A stretch of DNA of 64,000 nucleotides from positions 32,585,478-32,649,477 of the forward strand of contig CM077833.1 of assembly GCA_039720395.1 (NCBI GenBank), in the 5' to 3' direction. Origin of the DNA: Liquidambar formosana (lineage: Eukaryota; Streptophyta; Magnoliopsida; Saxifragales; Altingiaceae). Positions 34,165 to 45,925 of the stretch are shown one piece after another. The notes beneath the pieces are model-generated. The model ran no database searches. It saw only the letters and a list, made by a program, of their open reading frames with translations, and had not been told where the DNA came from. The translations under genes were made by a program, and so were the position numbers. Position 1 is the first letter of the stretch. Every line of letters starts with the position of its first letter.

Positions 34165-34690
34165 CTTTAATGGACGAAGGTGTGGGGACAATACGGGGCA
34201 TTGTTGAGCAGACGCACTACCACTGTTGAGTCAATAGCAACTAGAATTTTATGAACACCTTCATTCCAGGCCATATTTGACCCATGGTACCCAGCCCAAA
34301 GCTCAGCCCCCGTCACCCTACAAACTCCAATGTTCACACTGAAACCCACAATCCATCTGCCCAAATCATTGCGAAGCAGGCCTCCTCCAGCTGATTCCCC
34401 AGGATTACCATGGGAACTACCATCTGTGTTTAGTTTAACCCACCCCGTGTGGGGAAAGGACCAAGCAATGTATCGCAGATGTTTGGCAGACTTGATATAT
34501 ATTGTCCTTTAATTGGCTACTAGTCCACTCTCTGGCTCTCATCAAGATAAGATCTGGGGCATTGAAAAATCCGTTTATTTCCTCAAAATAGTTTGCCTTG
34601 TTAGATTTGTTTGATGTATTTGTTTTCCACCCAAACCGGGGGCTGCTTTTCCTCGCTCCTAACCCATACTATTGTCCACTACTAGCTAGG
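34165..34690 (-). mobile_element. LINE (non-LTR retrotransposon) remnant, RNase H domain
   Basis: On the minus strand, a reading frame from about 34509 to 34167 gives WVKLNTDGSSHGNPG, AGGGLLRNDLGRWIVGFS, NIGVCRVTGAELWAGYHG and KILVAIDSTVVVRLL. This is the RNase H-like C-terminal domain of plant LINE polyproteins, with the conserved Asp, Glu and Asp in the expected places. Upstream, in another frame, lies the linker-like sequence EEINGFFNAPDLILMRAREW, so at least one frameshift or deletion breaks the element. No reverse transcriptase region remains in the window and there is no clear poly(A) tail or target duplication. It is an old truncated copy with no expected activity. Confidence 0.75.
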
Positions 34691-37248
34691 AGACTAAGAA
34701 GCCATCTCACTTTAGAGATCTTTGGTGCGTTAAGATCGATCTCAATGCGTACACATGGTTTTTGGGATGTAATCTAATGAGTAATGAAGTCAAATGAATG
34801 GTAAAATTTTCCAAATTACGGGTAAATATCTCATTCATTTCTCCAAATTGATTACTGGGCCTCACTCGCCGGTCGAAACTAGAGTCCACCACCCTAGCCT
34901 GATTCCAGCTTTTAGGTGTTCTTCTTGTGGACCGTTTTTGAGCAATTTGGGCTTGAAATGCCTAAACTCTGCCTTGTCCTTTGGACTCGATCGGGTTGTT
35001 ACGTCTAGGCCGGAAGTCATGTCGGTCCAGGTTTAAGCTATCCTACTTGCGTTCAATCGCAGGCTGGGCCCGTTCAATCGCAGGCTGGGCCCGCACCGCA
35101 TGCGATTTCTTCTTTTCCCCATTTTGCCGACGTTTGAAGCCGCCATTGAAGGTGTGCGGCCGTGCTTCCTACACGTGTGAACACGTCCTGCGGATGAACT
35201 GAGAATAACCACCACCACCACCCCCCCCCTCTTTTATCCACGTGTCATATGGCAACATAGGATGCCACTGTATTTTTTTATTTTAAAATGCGTGTTGTGT
35301 TTCCGGTGGAGCTTGACCCTAACCCTAACCCAATAGATTAGGTTTTTCAACTTTGTTTTGTCATTTTTATATATTTCCCCAAAGAGTGAATAATTGTTTA
35401 GCATTTGTTAAAAAAGTGCATTTTCACGGGGGATTCAAATTAAATGCACTACTACTGATGTGGTTTCCACGTCGGATGCCAACTCTAATAGTTCCTATCA
35501 ATTAATATCACATTATATTCTAAATTGTACAGCAAAGAAATATATGATTATGTCATATCCCAATTTTGTTCATATACAGCTTATATGCACAGAAACGGGG
35601 TCACTATCCAGTATCCACTAATAATATACTTGGATTTTGCTTCCTTAATATTGGAAATCCAATTCCCAAATTATGGCGAGAAGGTTCTTAATTAAGTTCA
35701 TGGGTCTGTTTTCCTTTCCTCCAAATAATCGTATGACTAACTAGGTAACAAAGTCTGAGCGTCACCCATGTTTAATAAGATTGATCAGCAACGTTCAAAA
35801 AATCAAACCCTATAAGATCAAGATCAAGATCAAGATCAAGGGACATAATTTTTATACAATTTTTAAGCATATGGATCTTAGTAGATCCCAAGGTCTCTAA
35901 TCTTTTAATTCTCTCTTTTTTTTTAAATTATAAACAAATTTAAAGAAAATATACTTTTCAACTTTCAATTGAAAAAAAAAAAAAAAAATCAATTCTTACG
36001 TTTCTACAAATTCATTTGTTGCTTGTTGATTTAAAAACAAAAAAGAATAAATTTTTACGCTTTTATAAATACATGTTGCTTGTTGATTCTTAAATAAATG
36101 AATTATAGTCCTTTATGGAGAAATAAAAGGTTGAATGTCATCAAATGAACACGTACAATGGGTAAAATTTTGAAATTCGTATAGAGAAATAAAATTTTTT
36201 TATTAACAATTAAGAGTATCTCAAGTCTTACCGTTAATGATGTTGGTTCATGTGAGATTAATCATAACTATAAGGAGTAAAATTTTTGAAAAGTACACCT
36301 AAAATGTAATCATCATATTAAACCTTTGAAGACAAAGATCACGAAAAACATAGATATTATTTAATTTTGAATACAAATCCTAAGAGAATCACGCATGGCT
36401 GTGAATTAATAAGACTAGAAATAAAAAATGCCCTGTTGTTTCTAATAAATAAAAATAAAGAAAGGGAAAGCCGAGAGAAGGGAGGGGGTGTAGCTAGGGT
36501 TTTAGCGATTCAGATTTAGGAGGTAGCCGGTAGGGCACAAACACAAGCGGCATTAGGGGTAAATGCAAATAAAATAGGGGGTGAGCACCCAAAAAAAATA
36601 AAAAATAAAAACTGAGGGGGGTGGGCCCACTACTGCGTCGGACGGTTAAGAAGAAGAGAACACGTGTATTAGGGCAAGCGGTGTCCACATCATGAAGACA
36701 AAGGGAGAGGTGATCGGACGGGTAATAAAAGGAGAATCTCGTCACTATTGCCTCCATTCATATCCGTCGATAAATTCGCCTGTTATCAAAACCTGGCACG
36801 TTTCTTTCCTTTTCGTATTTATTATTTATTATTATTATTATTATTTTTTTTTATTCTAGTGACCGCCTCATAAATTTGTTTCACTCCTAGTCCTTCTAGC
36901 CTTTCCCTCTTCGCCGTTTTCCCCCTTCCCTTTCATCCCCACGAAGAAAGACACACCCTCCTCCTCGTTTCTGCTGCTGCCCCTCTCTCTCGCTCTTTCT
37001 CAATCTCCATTTGGTAAAGTTCTTGGATTCACATATCCTCTTCTCTAATCCTTCGATTTCTTTCTTTTTTCAATATAATGAATGGTGGGTTTACCACTTT
37101 CTGTCTTGCCTTGCTAATGTCGCTTTGTTTTTCTCTGTTTTCGAATTCAACGTTATAGGGTTTCCCTCGTTTTCTGGAGCTGGGCAGTCTGGCTATCGAT
37201 CATCAACGCCAGGATAGCGGGGTTGTCAACACCGACCCTAGAAAAGTC
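34691..37248. other. Intergenic region and PLATZ promoter
   Basis: No gene is supported. It contains a perfect 21-bp tandem duplication at 35051-35092, a short (aagatc)n repeat at about 35815-35838 and A/T-rich tracts. From about 36860 the sequence is C/T-rich, typical of a plant 5'UTR preceding the PLATZ start codon at 37249. Confidence 0.5.
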
Positions 37249-38464
37249 ATGGTAATTCTACTGGACCCCCCTCTGTTTTTTTTCCCCCCTCCTTATGATG
37301 GGCTGTGTTTGTAATTCTGTATTGCCTTTGATAACCAGGTGAGTCCAATAGGTCGTATGGGGAATCAAGATATGGGTCCGCCATGGTTGAAACCAATGCT
37401 AAAGGCGAGCTACTTTATTCCCTGTGCGGTTCATGGAGATTCAAATAAATGCGAATGCAACATGTTCTGTCTGGATTGCATGGGCAATGCTCTCTGCTCT
37501 TACTGTTTGATCCATCACAAAGATCACCGCGTTCTTCAGGTTGGTTCTATTTCTTCATTTACTTTTTTGAATGTTCCCCCACAACCCCAATCTGAAAACA
37601 TGCTCAAGTGTCTTGTTAATTTTAACCTTCGTTGTGGGTCGGTGGTTCCAGATAAGGCGATCCTCGTACCATAACGTGGTGAGAGTGAATGAGATTCAGA
37701 AGTACATCGACATTTCTTGCGTTCAGCATTACATTATCAACAGTGCAAAGATTGTATTCCTGAATGAGAGGCCACAGCCGAGGCCCGGAAAGGGAGTGAC
37801 CAATACTTGTGAGATTTGTTGCCGAGGCCTCCTTGATTCCTTCAGGTTCTGTTCTCTGGGTTGCAAGGTTAGTTTCGATCCATCTCTTTTTCAATGTAAA
37901 AAAGTTGTTTTTATTTATTTTTCATTATTGGCACCTGTTAATCCATATGTGAATTGTTCTCTCTCCCTTTTTATTTGTTCATTTTGGGAATACCAATTTC
38001 TTGTGATATTGGTTTGGTCCATTTCTTATTTGAAGCTGTATGGGCATAATTTGGTGTTCGTTGCTTTGCGAATGCCATGTTCTCATCGTTCTGTTTTTGT
38101 TTTGTGCTGTTCTGATTGTCTTTTAATCGATCGACCATCAGTTGACTTTTTGTAAATTTTATAGCTTGGAGGCATGAAGCGGGGTGACCCGGAGCTCTCC
38201 TTCACACTCGGACCGAAACATAATCGAGATGCGTTCCATGGCGGCTCTGAATCAGATGAATCATCAACCCCGAAGAAGATTCGAAAGTCACATGTTTTCA
38301 ACCGTTTGATGGATGAGCCTGCAATTTCCTCCGATGTTGGTGACAAGTCATGTCCTAGTTCTGGAGATGAGGCAATTCACAACATTTCTCCAGCAACTCC
38401 TCCCATTTTTAACCACCGGAATGCCCACAGAAGAAAGGGTGTTCCTCATCGCGCTCCATTCTAA
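37249..38464 (+). CDS. PLATZ (plant AT-rich sequence and zinc-binding) transcription factor
   Basis: A plant-specific zinc-dependent DNA-binding protein that recognises A/T-rich promoter sequences, usually as a repressor. Exons: 37249-37251 (only the ATG before the donor gtaatt), 37339-37539, 37652-37867 and 38165-38464, all GT-AG and in phase, giving 239 residues, a usual PLATZ length. The first zinc region is [19 protein letters not shown] followed by [11 protein letters not shown]. Next comes [20 protein letters not shown], the conserved centre, and a second cluster [20 protein letters not shown]. The C-terminus is Ser-rich with a basic patch (PKKIRK) that may be a nuclear signal. If the tiny first exon is wrong, translation could start at the in-frame ATG of MGNQDM at about 37357. 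The frame is intact. Confidence 0.92.
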
Positions 38465-40400
38465 GAGATTGAACATCAAAGTTGTAGTTTTCAGGTACAG
38501 TGAATGGGAAAACATGAGTCAATCAAAGGTGGAAGTAAAAGGAATTCTTAATCATAGTGTACATGCATATACAATATATAGGAATATAGTGTGTGTTTTG
38601 ATTAGCTCTGGACTCTAGAGTAAGGAAATAATCTGTTTCTGAAAAGTATTTTCCAAACTAGAGGAATCAGGAAATATATACATATATGGGGTGACAAATA
38701 TGGGGTTCCTGGTAGGTGGAAAAATTAGCAATAATGGAGTGTGGCATAATGGCATATGTACAGAAAATATACTTTGTGAATATATATATATATATATATA
38801 GATGGTTGCCCTGTTTTATATACTCTTTGTGTGCGATTCTTGGTCTATTCTCTGTGCAACTTATCCACTTCGCTTTTGGGATTTCTGGCGCTGTGCTTTT
38901 GCAGCGGCAGCTCTTTTTAAATTTGTACAAGTTGACTATATTTTCATGCCTACGGACTGATTTGATTTCATGTGTTCCATGACTTTTATATATGTATATA
39001 GTATGCACATTTCAGTTTTTAATAACCTATATCTACCTGGCACTTTGCAACACTTTGATTTTGGGCGTGTGTTTGGTACCACACTGTGTGTACGAGTATA
39101 TAGCATGCGACTTAGTGATATGTTTTCCCATGATATGGCAATGAATGCGACGGTGATTTTGGTCCGGGGCCTAGAATTCAGGATCATCAGCACTTTAGTT
39201 GGAAAGTATGTGGCATCCATCGGCATATGGTAGGCCAAGTTTGGAGTCTTAAATGAATGAACCCAGTCGTACAAGTCAATGTTTTTTGAAAAGCTTTCCA
39301 AGACCGCACAATGGTGTAGGATCCGTGTTTTTGTTTTGTTGCGACTTGATCAATGGCCCCGTCGTCCATTGTGGCCTGTGGGTAGAGAAGGCGTTACTTT
39401 TGCTATACGTTTATTTTTCACTCGTAGCTTGCCCCCGTAAATAATTAAATATTTGCATTTGGAAAATAACGTTTGTGCCCCATTGGGGCTGCCTTCCTTC
39501 ATGAAGCGTCAAAGGTGCGCGATCAGGTAATTAAGATGGGGTCTGAGGATATTGAATGGTGCCAATTTGTAGGGAATAATAATGTAGCTTTGTGGTTACG
39601 CAGATAGTGAGAGCATATATATAATAGAGAGAGTTTAGGGTTTGAAAAAGGAGTTATTCAAGTGTGTGGGTGAGATGAGATTGAGAGGAGAGAGGATGGA
39701 GTTCCAAGGGAATTATGATGGCAGGTAAGATTGTTGTTTAGATGGGTGAAGTTGATTGATGTGAAGAAGAAGAGAAGCCCAGCTTGGGAGGGGTGGGGAA
39801 GGGGACACCTGAAACCCCACAGAAACAGTGACATGGCCACTCAATTCCCATTCTCAAGTGGATAGAGGAGGTAGAGCCGTGCGGAATCTGAAAGGCTGCG
39901 TGACGACTCCACCCTCTTTCCCCTCCCCCTTCCCTTCCATCCATTTCTCCATCACTTTCCTTTTTCTTTTATTAAAATCTACATATAATAATATTATTTC
40001 CATGTTCGATTGAATTATTGGGGGTGGGGGGGAGAGGATCAGGCAGTTGCTTCATCTCTAAAACAAAACATGAGATGAGTCAAGCGGTGACGTTTCCAAA
40101 GCACCACAACTGTTTTATTAATTAAAATTTTTCAAAAGGAGAGAGGACATGCACAGGAGAGGGCTGCTTTGTCTGTTCCTGGGATTACTCTTTTCTTTTT
40201 TTCTTTCGTCCTCTTTTGTTCCTGGGATTAATCAATTACATGACTCTCACTCTCTCTCTCTCTCTATCTCTCTCTTCTTCCTTTCTTCTGGGATTGCTCA
40301 ATTCCATGAGTCTCTCTCTCTCTCTCTCTCTCTCTCTCATGTGTTTTAAGGACATGCCACCTCTTAGACACCGCCATTTTCGTGTGGACACGTTTCTATG
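38465..40400. other. PLATZ 3'UTR and gap
   Basis: No supported gene. It contains a TA microsatellite near 38779-38800, C/T-rich tracts and several short ORFs without family features. Confidence 0.5.
40246..40339. repeat. (CT)n microsatellite cluster
   Basis: Two CT-repeat blocks (about 40246-40274 and 40311-40339) separated by a partly duplicated segment containing tctgggattgctcaattcc, which resembles the preceding cctgggattaatcaatta. This suggests a local duplication of an approximately 70-bp unit. Confidence 0.7.
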
Positions 40401-40554
40401 GATGGGAATTATAAATTAGTCTGACTACGGACCAAATAACTACAGTTTGTAGTCATTTTTAGTTATGTTAATAATCATTTGTTATGAAATTAGTACTTTT
40501 ATTTAATGAAATATAATTATTTACCGATAATAGGATGAATATGTAATTCTCCTT
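40401..40554. mobile_element. MITE family A, copy 3
   Basis: The left end gggaattataaattagtctg and the right end (reverse complement aaggagaattacatattc) are imperfect inverted repeats like those of the copy at 8746-8911. The interior repeats ttagt/aatcattt motifs. No coding potential. Confidence 0.55.
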
Positions 40555-40935
40555 ATTTATTTATTTAGGCATTACTGCTACTCCTAATTCGAGGGCCAAA
40601 GGAAAGGGGCCCTTAGATTAAGGACAGACATGTCCAGCAGACGGAACGGATGGAGAGACAGACATATTTGGCCTTTAGCTAGAGCTAGCGTGTATCATTA
40701 GGTGGGGGGTGATGGTGCATGCTACCCCCCACCCCCTCTCGATAATGGGACTCTGTTTACTTTATTCCTCTTTTTTTTTTCCCTTCGATCAATTTCAATT
40801 CTTATCATGGCCTTATTATTTTATTTCATTTTTAATTAATGGCCCAGAGTCCTGCATAAGGCTGGTTGTGGTGTCGCTTTGGCATCACTCATCATACATG
40901 TTGTCATCCTATTTCTTTTTGGTTTTATATTTATA

Positions 40936-41015
40936 CTAGTTTATAACCCGTGCGTTGAACGGGAAAGTTTGTAAAAATAAATATTATAAAAAATAAAAAT
41001 TATATATATATATAG
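40936..41015 (-). mobile_element. Possible Helitron 3' terminus
   Basis: Read on the minus strand, the segment shows a G/C-rich hairpin (cccgt...acggg around gcgt), seven A/T bases, then CTAG followed by T. That is the arrangement of a Helitron 3' end (hairpin, then CTRR inserted before T), and would place the terminus at 40936 with the body running to higher coordinates. The 5' end was not found, so the element's length is unknown, and one hairpin base is mismatched. Confidence 0.4.
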
Positions 41016-41020
41016 AGCAC

Positions 41021-41182
41021 TGATCAAGTCAGTATGTGTTGATATAAGTAATATCAATATCATGCATTGGGGGTTGTACCCCTTATATTGGCGCAATGTA
41101 TCATTTAATCCATTTATGCATGAAGTACAACTCCTAGTGCGGGTGTTGATATAATTTATATCAACACATGCTTACCCGATCA
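41021..41182. mobile_element. MITE family B, copy 1
   Basis: About 162 bp with 26-bp terminal inverted repeats: tgatcaagtcagtatgtg on the left is matched by cacatgcttacccgatca on the right. Internal hallmarks are atgcattgggggttgtac and its near-inverse atgcatgaagtacaactc. No coding potential. A truncated second copy is at 45343-45480. Confidence 0.65.
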
Positions 41183-44100
41183 TTATCTTATATATAGATA
41201 TATAATACACACTCGTAATGGTAGTTTTGATGGTAAAGAATCATGGCTCAGGAATCAAGTTTTGAGTTCATGTCTTTGTTCCCTCATTATTGGATGCATA
41301 GACTTGCGAATGCTTTGTGCATCATGTGGGATTAGTTTGGGCTTAACGGTTTGAGATATCCCTTATTTGGTAAAAATGTATTTGCACAATTTTTTAAGCA
41401 CTTTTATAGTTTTATAAGTAATTTGTACCATTTTCTATGCATTTTCATCGTTTCCATATAATGATTATCTTCTTAATTATAACTTAAGGGCATATGTTAA
41501 GGATATTATCAATCAACTTTCTACAAATTTGTATACATGTTTTAAAATGACTACCAATTTCCTTTGTTTGCTATTAAGCTAGGAAGTGAGAGAAGGAGAA
41601 AGAAAAGTTTAGAGAGAGAGAGAGAGAGAGAATGGGTGGAGCAAAGAGGGAATGAAAAAAACATAAGAGAACATATAGATCTTTTCAATTTTAGGTAATA
41701 AACCATCTGAAGAATTTGATTAAAATGATTTTTTTTTTCGTCAAAGACAGATCGGGAGAATTTGAAGATTTCGACGTGTCGTTTTTTTTTTTTAATAATT
41801 TTTTCCTCTATCTATCTCTCTTTTTTTTTATGACTATTTATAATTTTATACGTTCAATTTTTTTGAGAGAAGATGAATAGGTATAAAGAAAACGAATAAA
41901 TATGGTTGTTTACAAAGTTTGGGATGAATATTGTATAGTATAGGTTTTTCAATTCTCTCACATAAAAACAAAGAGATATATGATAAATACTAAATGACAA
42001 TTTACTTACATAAAAAAGAGTAGTGAACACCAAAAAAAGGTTTTTCCTCAAAAAGTTTTTGTCTGGTATTAAAATGGAAAGTGGTCACTGAAAAAGCAAT
42101 TTCCTCAAAAGTCACTAAAAGTAACTTTTTGAAAAAATTACGTTTTAGTGATCAACTTTCAATGTAATACGAAAAAAATAAATTAGTAATCATTTCACAC
42201 ATGTATATAGTTAAATTGTAGCAAGTTGACAGGTTACATCCTTTATTGGTATTAAGTTATAAAAGGATCACCAAAAGGTAATTTTTCAAAAAAAAAATCA
42301 CACTTGAGCATGTGAATTTTAAAATTTTTTTTTTTAAAAAAAAAAAAAAAAACTAAAAGAGCTAACGCGTGGCAGCTACAAGAGGACAATTCCTCCATTT
42401 TAGATATATATAATAGATATACAAAAGCACTACCAATTTGCATTAAGCAATCTTCTTCATTTATTATTAAATAATATGAATTTTCTTAACGTGTGTTCTA
42501 AGGGAATATGTTAAATTGTAATTAATAATCTAATCATTATATTAAAAATGATGAAAATACATTGTAAACAATGAAAATGGTTTGAAAAAAATATAAAAAT
42601 GTTTGGAAAATTATGAAAACGTATTTTTTTATATAATGATTAAGTTATTAATTATAACTTACCATGGGTACACGTTGAAAAAACCCAAATTATATTAGTA
42701 GTAATTATCCCCTTTTTTTTTTCTTTTTTTTTTTTGGTTGATGATCAAATAATATTAATTATCTTTGCCACTTGGTAGTTGCTTTCTATGTAATTTCCAC
42801 ATTTGGCCTTGCGAGGAAGGGAAAGCGAGAGTGTGGATAAGTCTTATCGCGAATTTAGAAAGATACTCAAAACATATTTATTACTTAGTACACTATAACA
42901 TAACAAGGTGCACGATGTGGAGCTCTCAGGTGTTGACAAGTGTGTTGGTGTTCCGGGTTTTAAGATTAGTCGCCAGAGCCACGTGGACGAACAACGTACA
43001 CCTACATTCACGGTTTGTGTTCGAGGAGGCTTATCCAACTATCCTCCACTAATTTTCATTTTTCTTAAATTTCAGCCGAAGATAATAAGGTATCATTGCC
43101 GGGCTGCCACCTATTCAGAGGGGGCTCCTTGTAGGCATTATCCCAGCTCTCCAACCTTAGTGCCTTGTTTTAATTCCAGATTAATACTTTAGATCATAAT
43201 CAAATTCTTTTGACTAGCTGCTTATTATTATTATTATTTATTTTTATTTTCATTTTTTTGGGGAAGAGGAGGGAAAACCTGTATGAATTACATTAACACA
43301 AACAAGAAATCAAAGGACATAAATAAAAATAAAAAGAGCAACAGACATAATCGACACATGGACTGGCTTGATGAAAATAAATAGAAAATAAGAAAGCAAA
43401 GGACGTAAATGATAGATGCATTATCTATGCATTGGCTTGTGTATGGGGAAAAATTTGGATAGTCAGCGGAGTGCTTTAAGGAAGGTGGTCTGACAATCCG
43501 GAGCGTCGTGTGACGATGGTTGAAAGAGTTGTAGAAGTTGAGATAACCCCCAGATGAATAGTAACACTTGGTAGCTTCGATGAATAGCAATGCTAGGTGG
43601 CTCGATGAACAGCGTTGTTTGATTCTCTAGTGAATAGTTGCCTGAAAACAAAGAGAACCATTGAGGGAGGCTGGGAGTTGTCCGACCTAAAATCATCCGA
43701 CGCTTAAGTCAGTCTCCGTGTCTAGAGAGAGAGAAAAGAAGAATTTCTAGGGGTCTGTGTTGCGGCGCACTTACCTTGTTTGGCATGAATAGTGTTCATT
43801 TTATAGGGAAAGGCCAGGTTTTAGGCGGGACTATCATCCTAATCTAACCATGGTTAACTTAGGGTTTCAAACAAGCCATAGTTAGTTCAAGGTTTCAGGT
43901 CTAATCAGGGATACTCTGGGCCTCAGACTTGATTGTCGACACTGTTCATTCCTGACTTAATTACTAGAAACGTACTCTAACCCTAACTAGATCTTCCTTA
44001 TCGGATCTGGAAAGTAGAGTAGTTCTGGGGCATGTGAGGAACATACGCTTTTGTGGCCCGAAGGCAATTGTTGGGCCGAGGGCATATTAGCCTGAGGGCA

Positions 44101-45342
44101 TCACGGCTCGAGGACATCATGGCCCAAGGGCATATCAACTCGAAGACCATGATAATCCGGTCGAGGGCTCCCTACTCTCTCGGGCCTATTACCGAAGGCT
44201 TCCACATGTCGAAGTTCCATTTGTTGGTTGCAAATATCCCACACAACTTGTAATAGCAATACCTAGTTAATAGTGTACAACGACAATGGGCATGATTATA
44301 AAGCCACATCATAGGAAATTGTATTTAGAAAATGAATTAAAATTGAATTATTAGAACAAAAATTTTGAAATAGTCCAAAATAGAAGCGAAGACAATCTTT
44401 AAATAATAAAAGGTAAAATTTAGAGAGAGATGAAATAAAAGATATTATAATATGCTTGCTTCAGCGTGTGCGACCCCACATATGCAAAATAAAAGAAAGA
44501 AAGAGGAGGGAAAGCGTAAGGTAGAGAGAGGGGAGAATATATGCATAATGGGGCATTATCTGTGGATTAAAATAAAAACAATGAAGGTCACTTTCTCTAT
44601 GTAATTATTCTACTCCCCTCGGTTGATTGATAGGCCAAATGGAGAAAAATAAAAAAATAATTAAAGAAATTCAAAAAATTTCCCTTTCTCTTCTTTTCTT
44701 CCTAGAGGGGAGAGTGTGGAGAATCTGACCCGGCCTACATGCTGGCTTCTGGCAACCATGCTGGTCTAACGATGAGACAATGAACTCCATAATAAATTCG
44801 TTGATATAGAGGTAGGCCAGCCCCGCCATTTAAAGCTGCTAAGAATTAAAATGCAATAATAGGAGACGTGTACATTAATTACTATAATCCTCACACACAT
44901 ACACAGGAAAGTCTTTTTCCAATAAGATATCAATCCTTCATCAATTGGCACAGAGGTTAATTCGAACAGACGATTGCAAAAAGTGACACTTGTAACGCCA
45001 CCAGGTGACTTCTTTGGCATTAACTACTTTCATAAGAGCTTAAATACCAGTCCTTGTGGTTTTGTGATGGTATCGAAATGGATCGGAGTTTGAATAATTA
45101 TAGATTTAGGGGTTAATTTTTTTTTAATATAATCACATATACATAAGGTAGGATCAAGGATTCATATAAAACACTTTATTTTTGCATTTTAGTTAAATTG
45201 TCATATGCTGAATGGAAGTTGGCCACATTAGCCTTTTAAAATACCGTTAGATTTTGTGAATCCAATAACTTAAGAATGATGTGCAAAAATTGAGTCTCTG
45301 GATCCTTCCCTAATATATATATATATCTATACACACAATCCT
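41183..45342. other. Gene-free, repeat-rich A/T stretch
   Basis: No gene is supported. It contains a GA microsatellite near 41610-41630, a possible SINE-like piece near 41216-41300, runs of A and T, a region with repeated gatgaatag-type units near 43535-43630, and degenerate roughly 20-bp repeats at 44053-44165. None encodes a recognisable domain. Confidence 0.5.
44053..44165. repeat. Degenerate approximately 20-bp tandem repeats
   Basis: Units of the form ggcccgagggcatcat recur about five times with drift (ggcccgaaggcaattg, ggccgagggcatatta, ggctcgaggacatcat, ggcccaagggcatatc). The frame through them is open but of repeat origin. Confidence 0.6.
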
Positions 45343-45480
45343 AATTAGGTCGGCACATGTTGATATAGTACTTGTTAATATAAGTTATATTAGCACAATG
45401 CATTGAGAGTTGTATCTCATGTATTTACCCAATGTACCCCATAACCCACTAATGCATGAGGTACAACTCTAAATGCAGTT
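45343..45480. mobile_element. MITE family B, copy 2 (truncated)
   Basis: It shares gcacatgttgatata, aatgcattgagagttgta and atgcatgaggtacaactc with the copy at 41021-41182, but loses its right end after aaatgcag, exactly where family A sequence begins. This suggests that one element inserted into the other or that a deletion joined them. Confidence 0.6.
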
Positions 45481-45597
45481 TAATTACAATTAATAGTCAT
45501 TCTAAGTTAAGATATTAGTTATTTATTAGTAAGTTAGTAATCATTTATATTAAACTGTTATTGTTTCTCCATAGCGGACGTATCTGTAATCCCCCTT
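45481..45597. mobile_element. MITE family A, copy 4 (left end incomplete)
   Basis: The right half matches copy 1 (528-677) closely: ttatta-taagttagtaatc and attgtttctccatagcggac correspond, and the right end tgtaatccccctt is the family terminus. The left terminus is degraded at the junction with MITE B copy 2. Confidence 0.6.
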
Positions 45598-45839
45598 GGA
45601 AAGAGAAAACGCTGACACATTTAATTCATAATGTTGTCCTTTGCCCATTTTATATATGGCAATTCCACCACCAGCTTTGTTTAACAGATCATTGACTCCT
45701 TGGCCCAAAACAAAAGTGGGAAAAAAACCATTCAATCTATCATCGACCCAGAGAGAGAGGGATTGCAAATGGGCCACCCAAGCCCATAAAAAAAGGTTTG
45801 GGAAAGCTTTTGGAGAGAACACTTCCGTAAAATGCCAAG

Positions 45840-45925
45840 GGGTAGTGGTCTAGTGACGCTTAGCCTATTCGCAAGTGGTTTGGTGAGTGGTAAGTTATAG
45901 GGTTGAAACCCAAAATGGGCAAGCA
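45840..45925 (+). mobile_element. Possible tRNA-derived SINE fragment
   Basis: An A-box-like segment (tagtggtctagtgacgc) is followed about 55 bases later by a B-box-like segment (gggttgaaaccc). This is the spacing of tRNA-derived SINEs. No target duplication or tail was found. Confidence 0.3.

Noticed and set aside
35310..35330. Telomere-like ccctaaccctaaccc
   Set aside because: Only about two units, and the usual plant telomere repeat is CCCTAAA. It is too short to signal an interstitial telomere.
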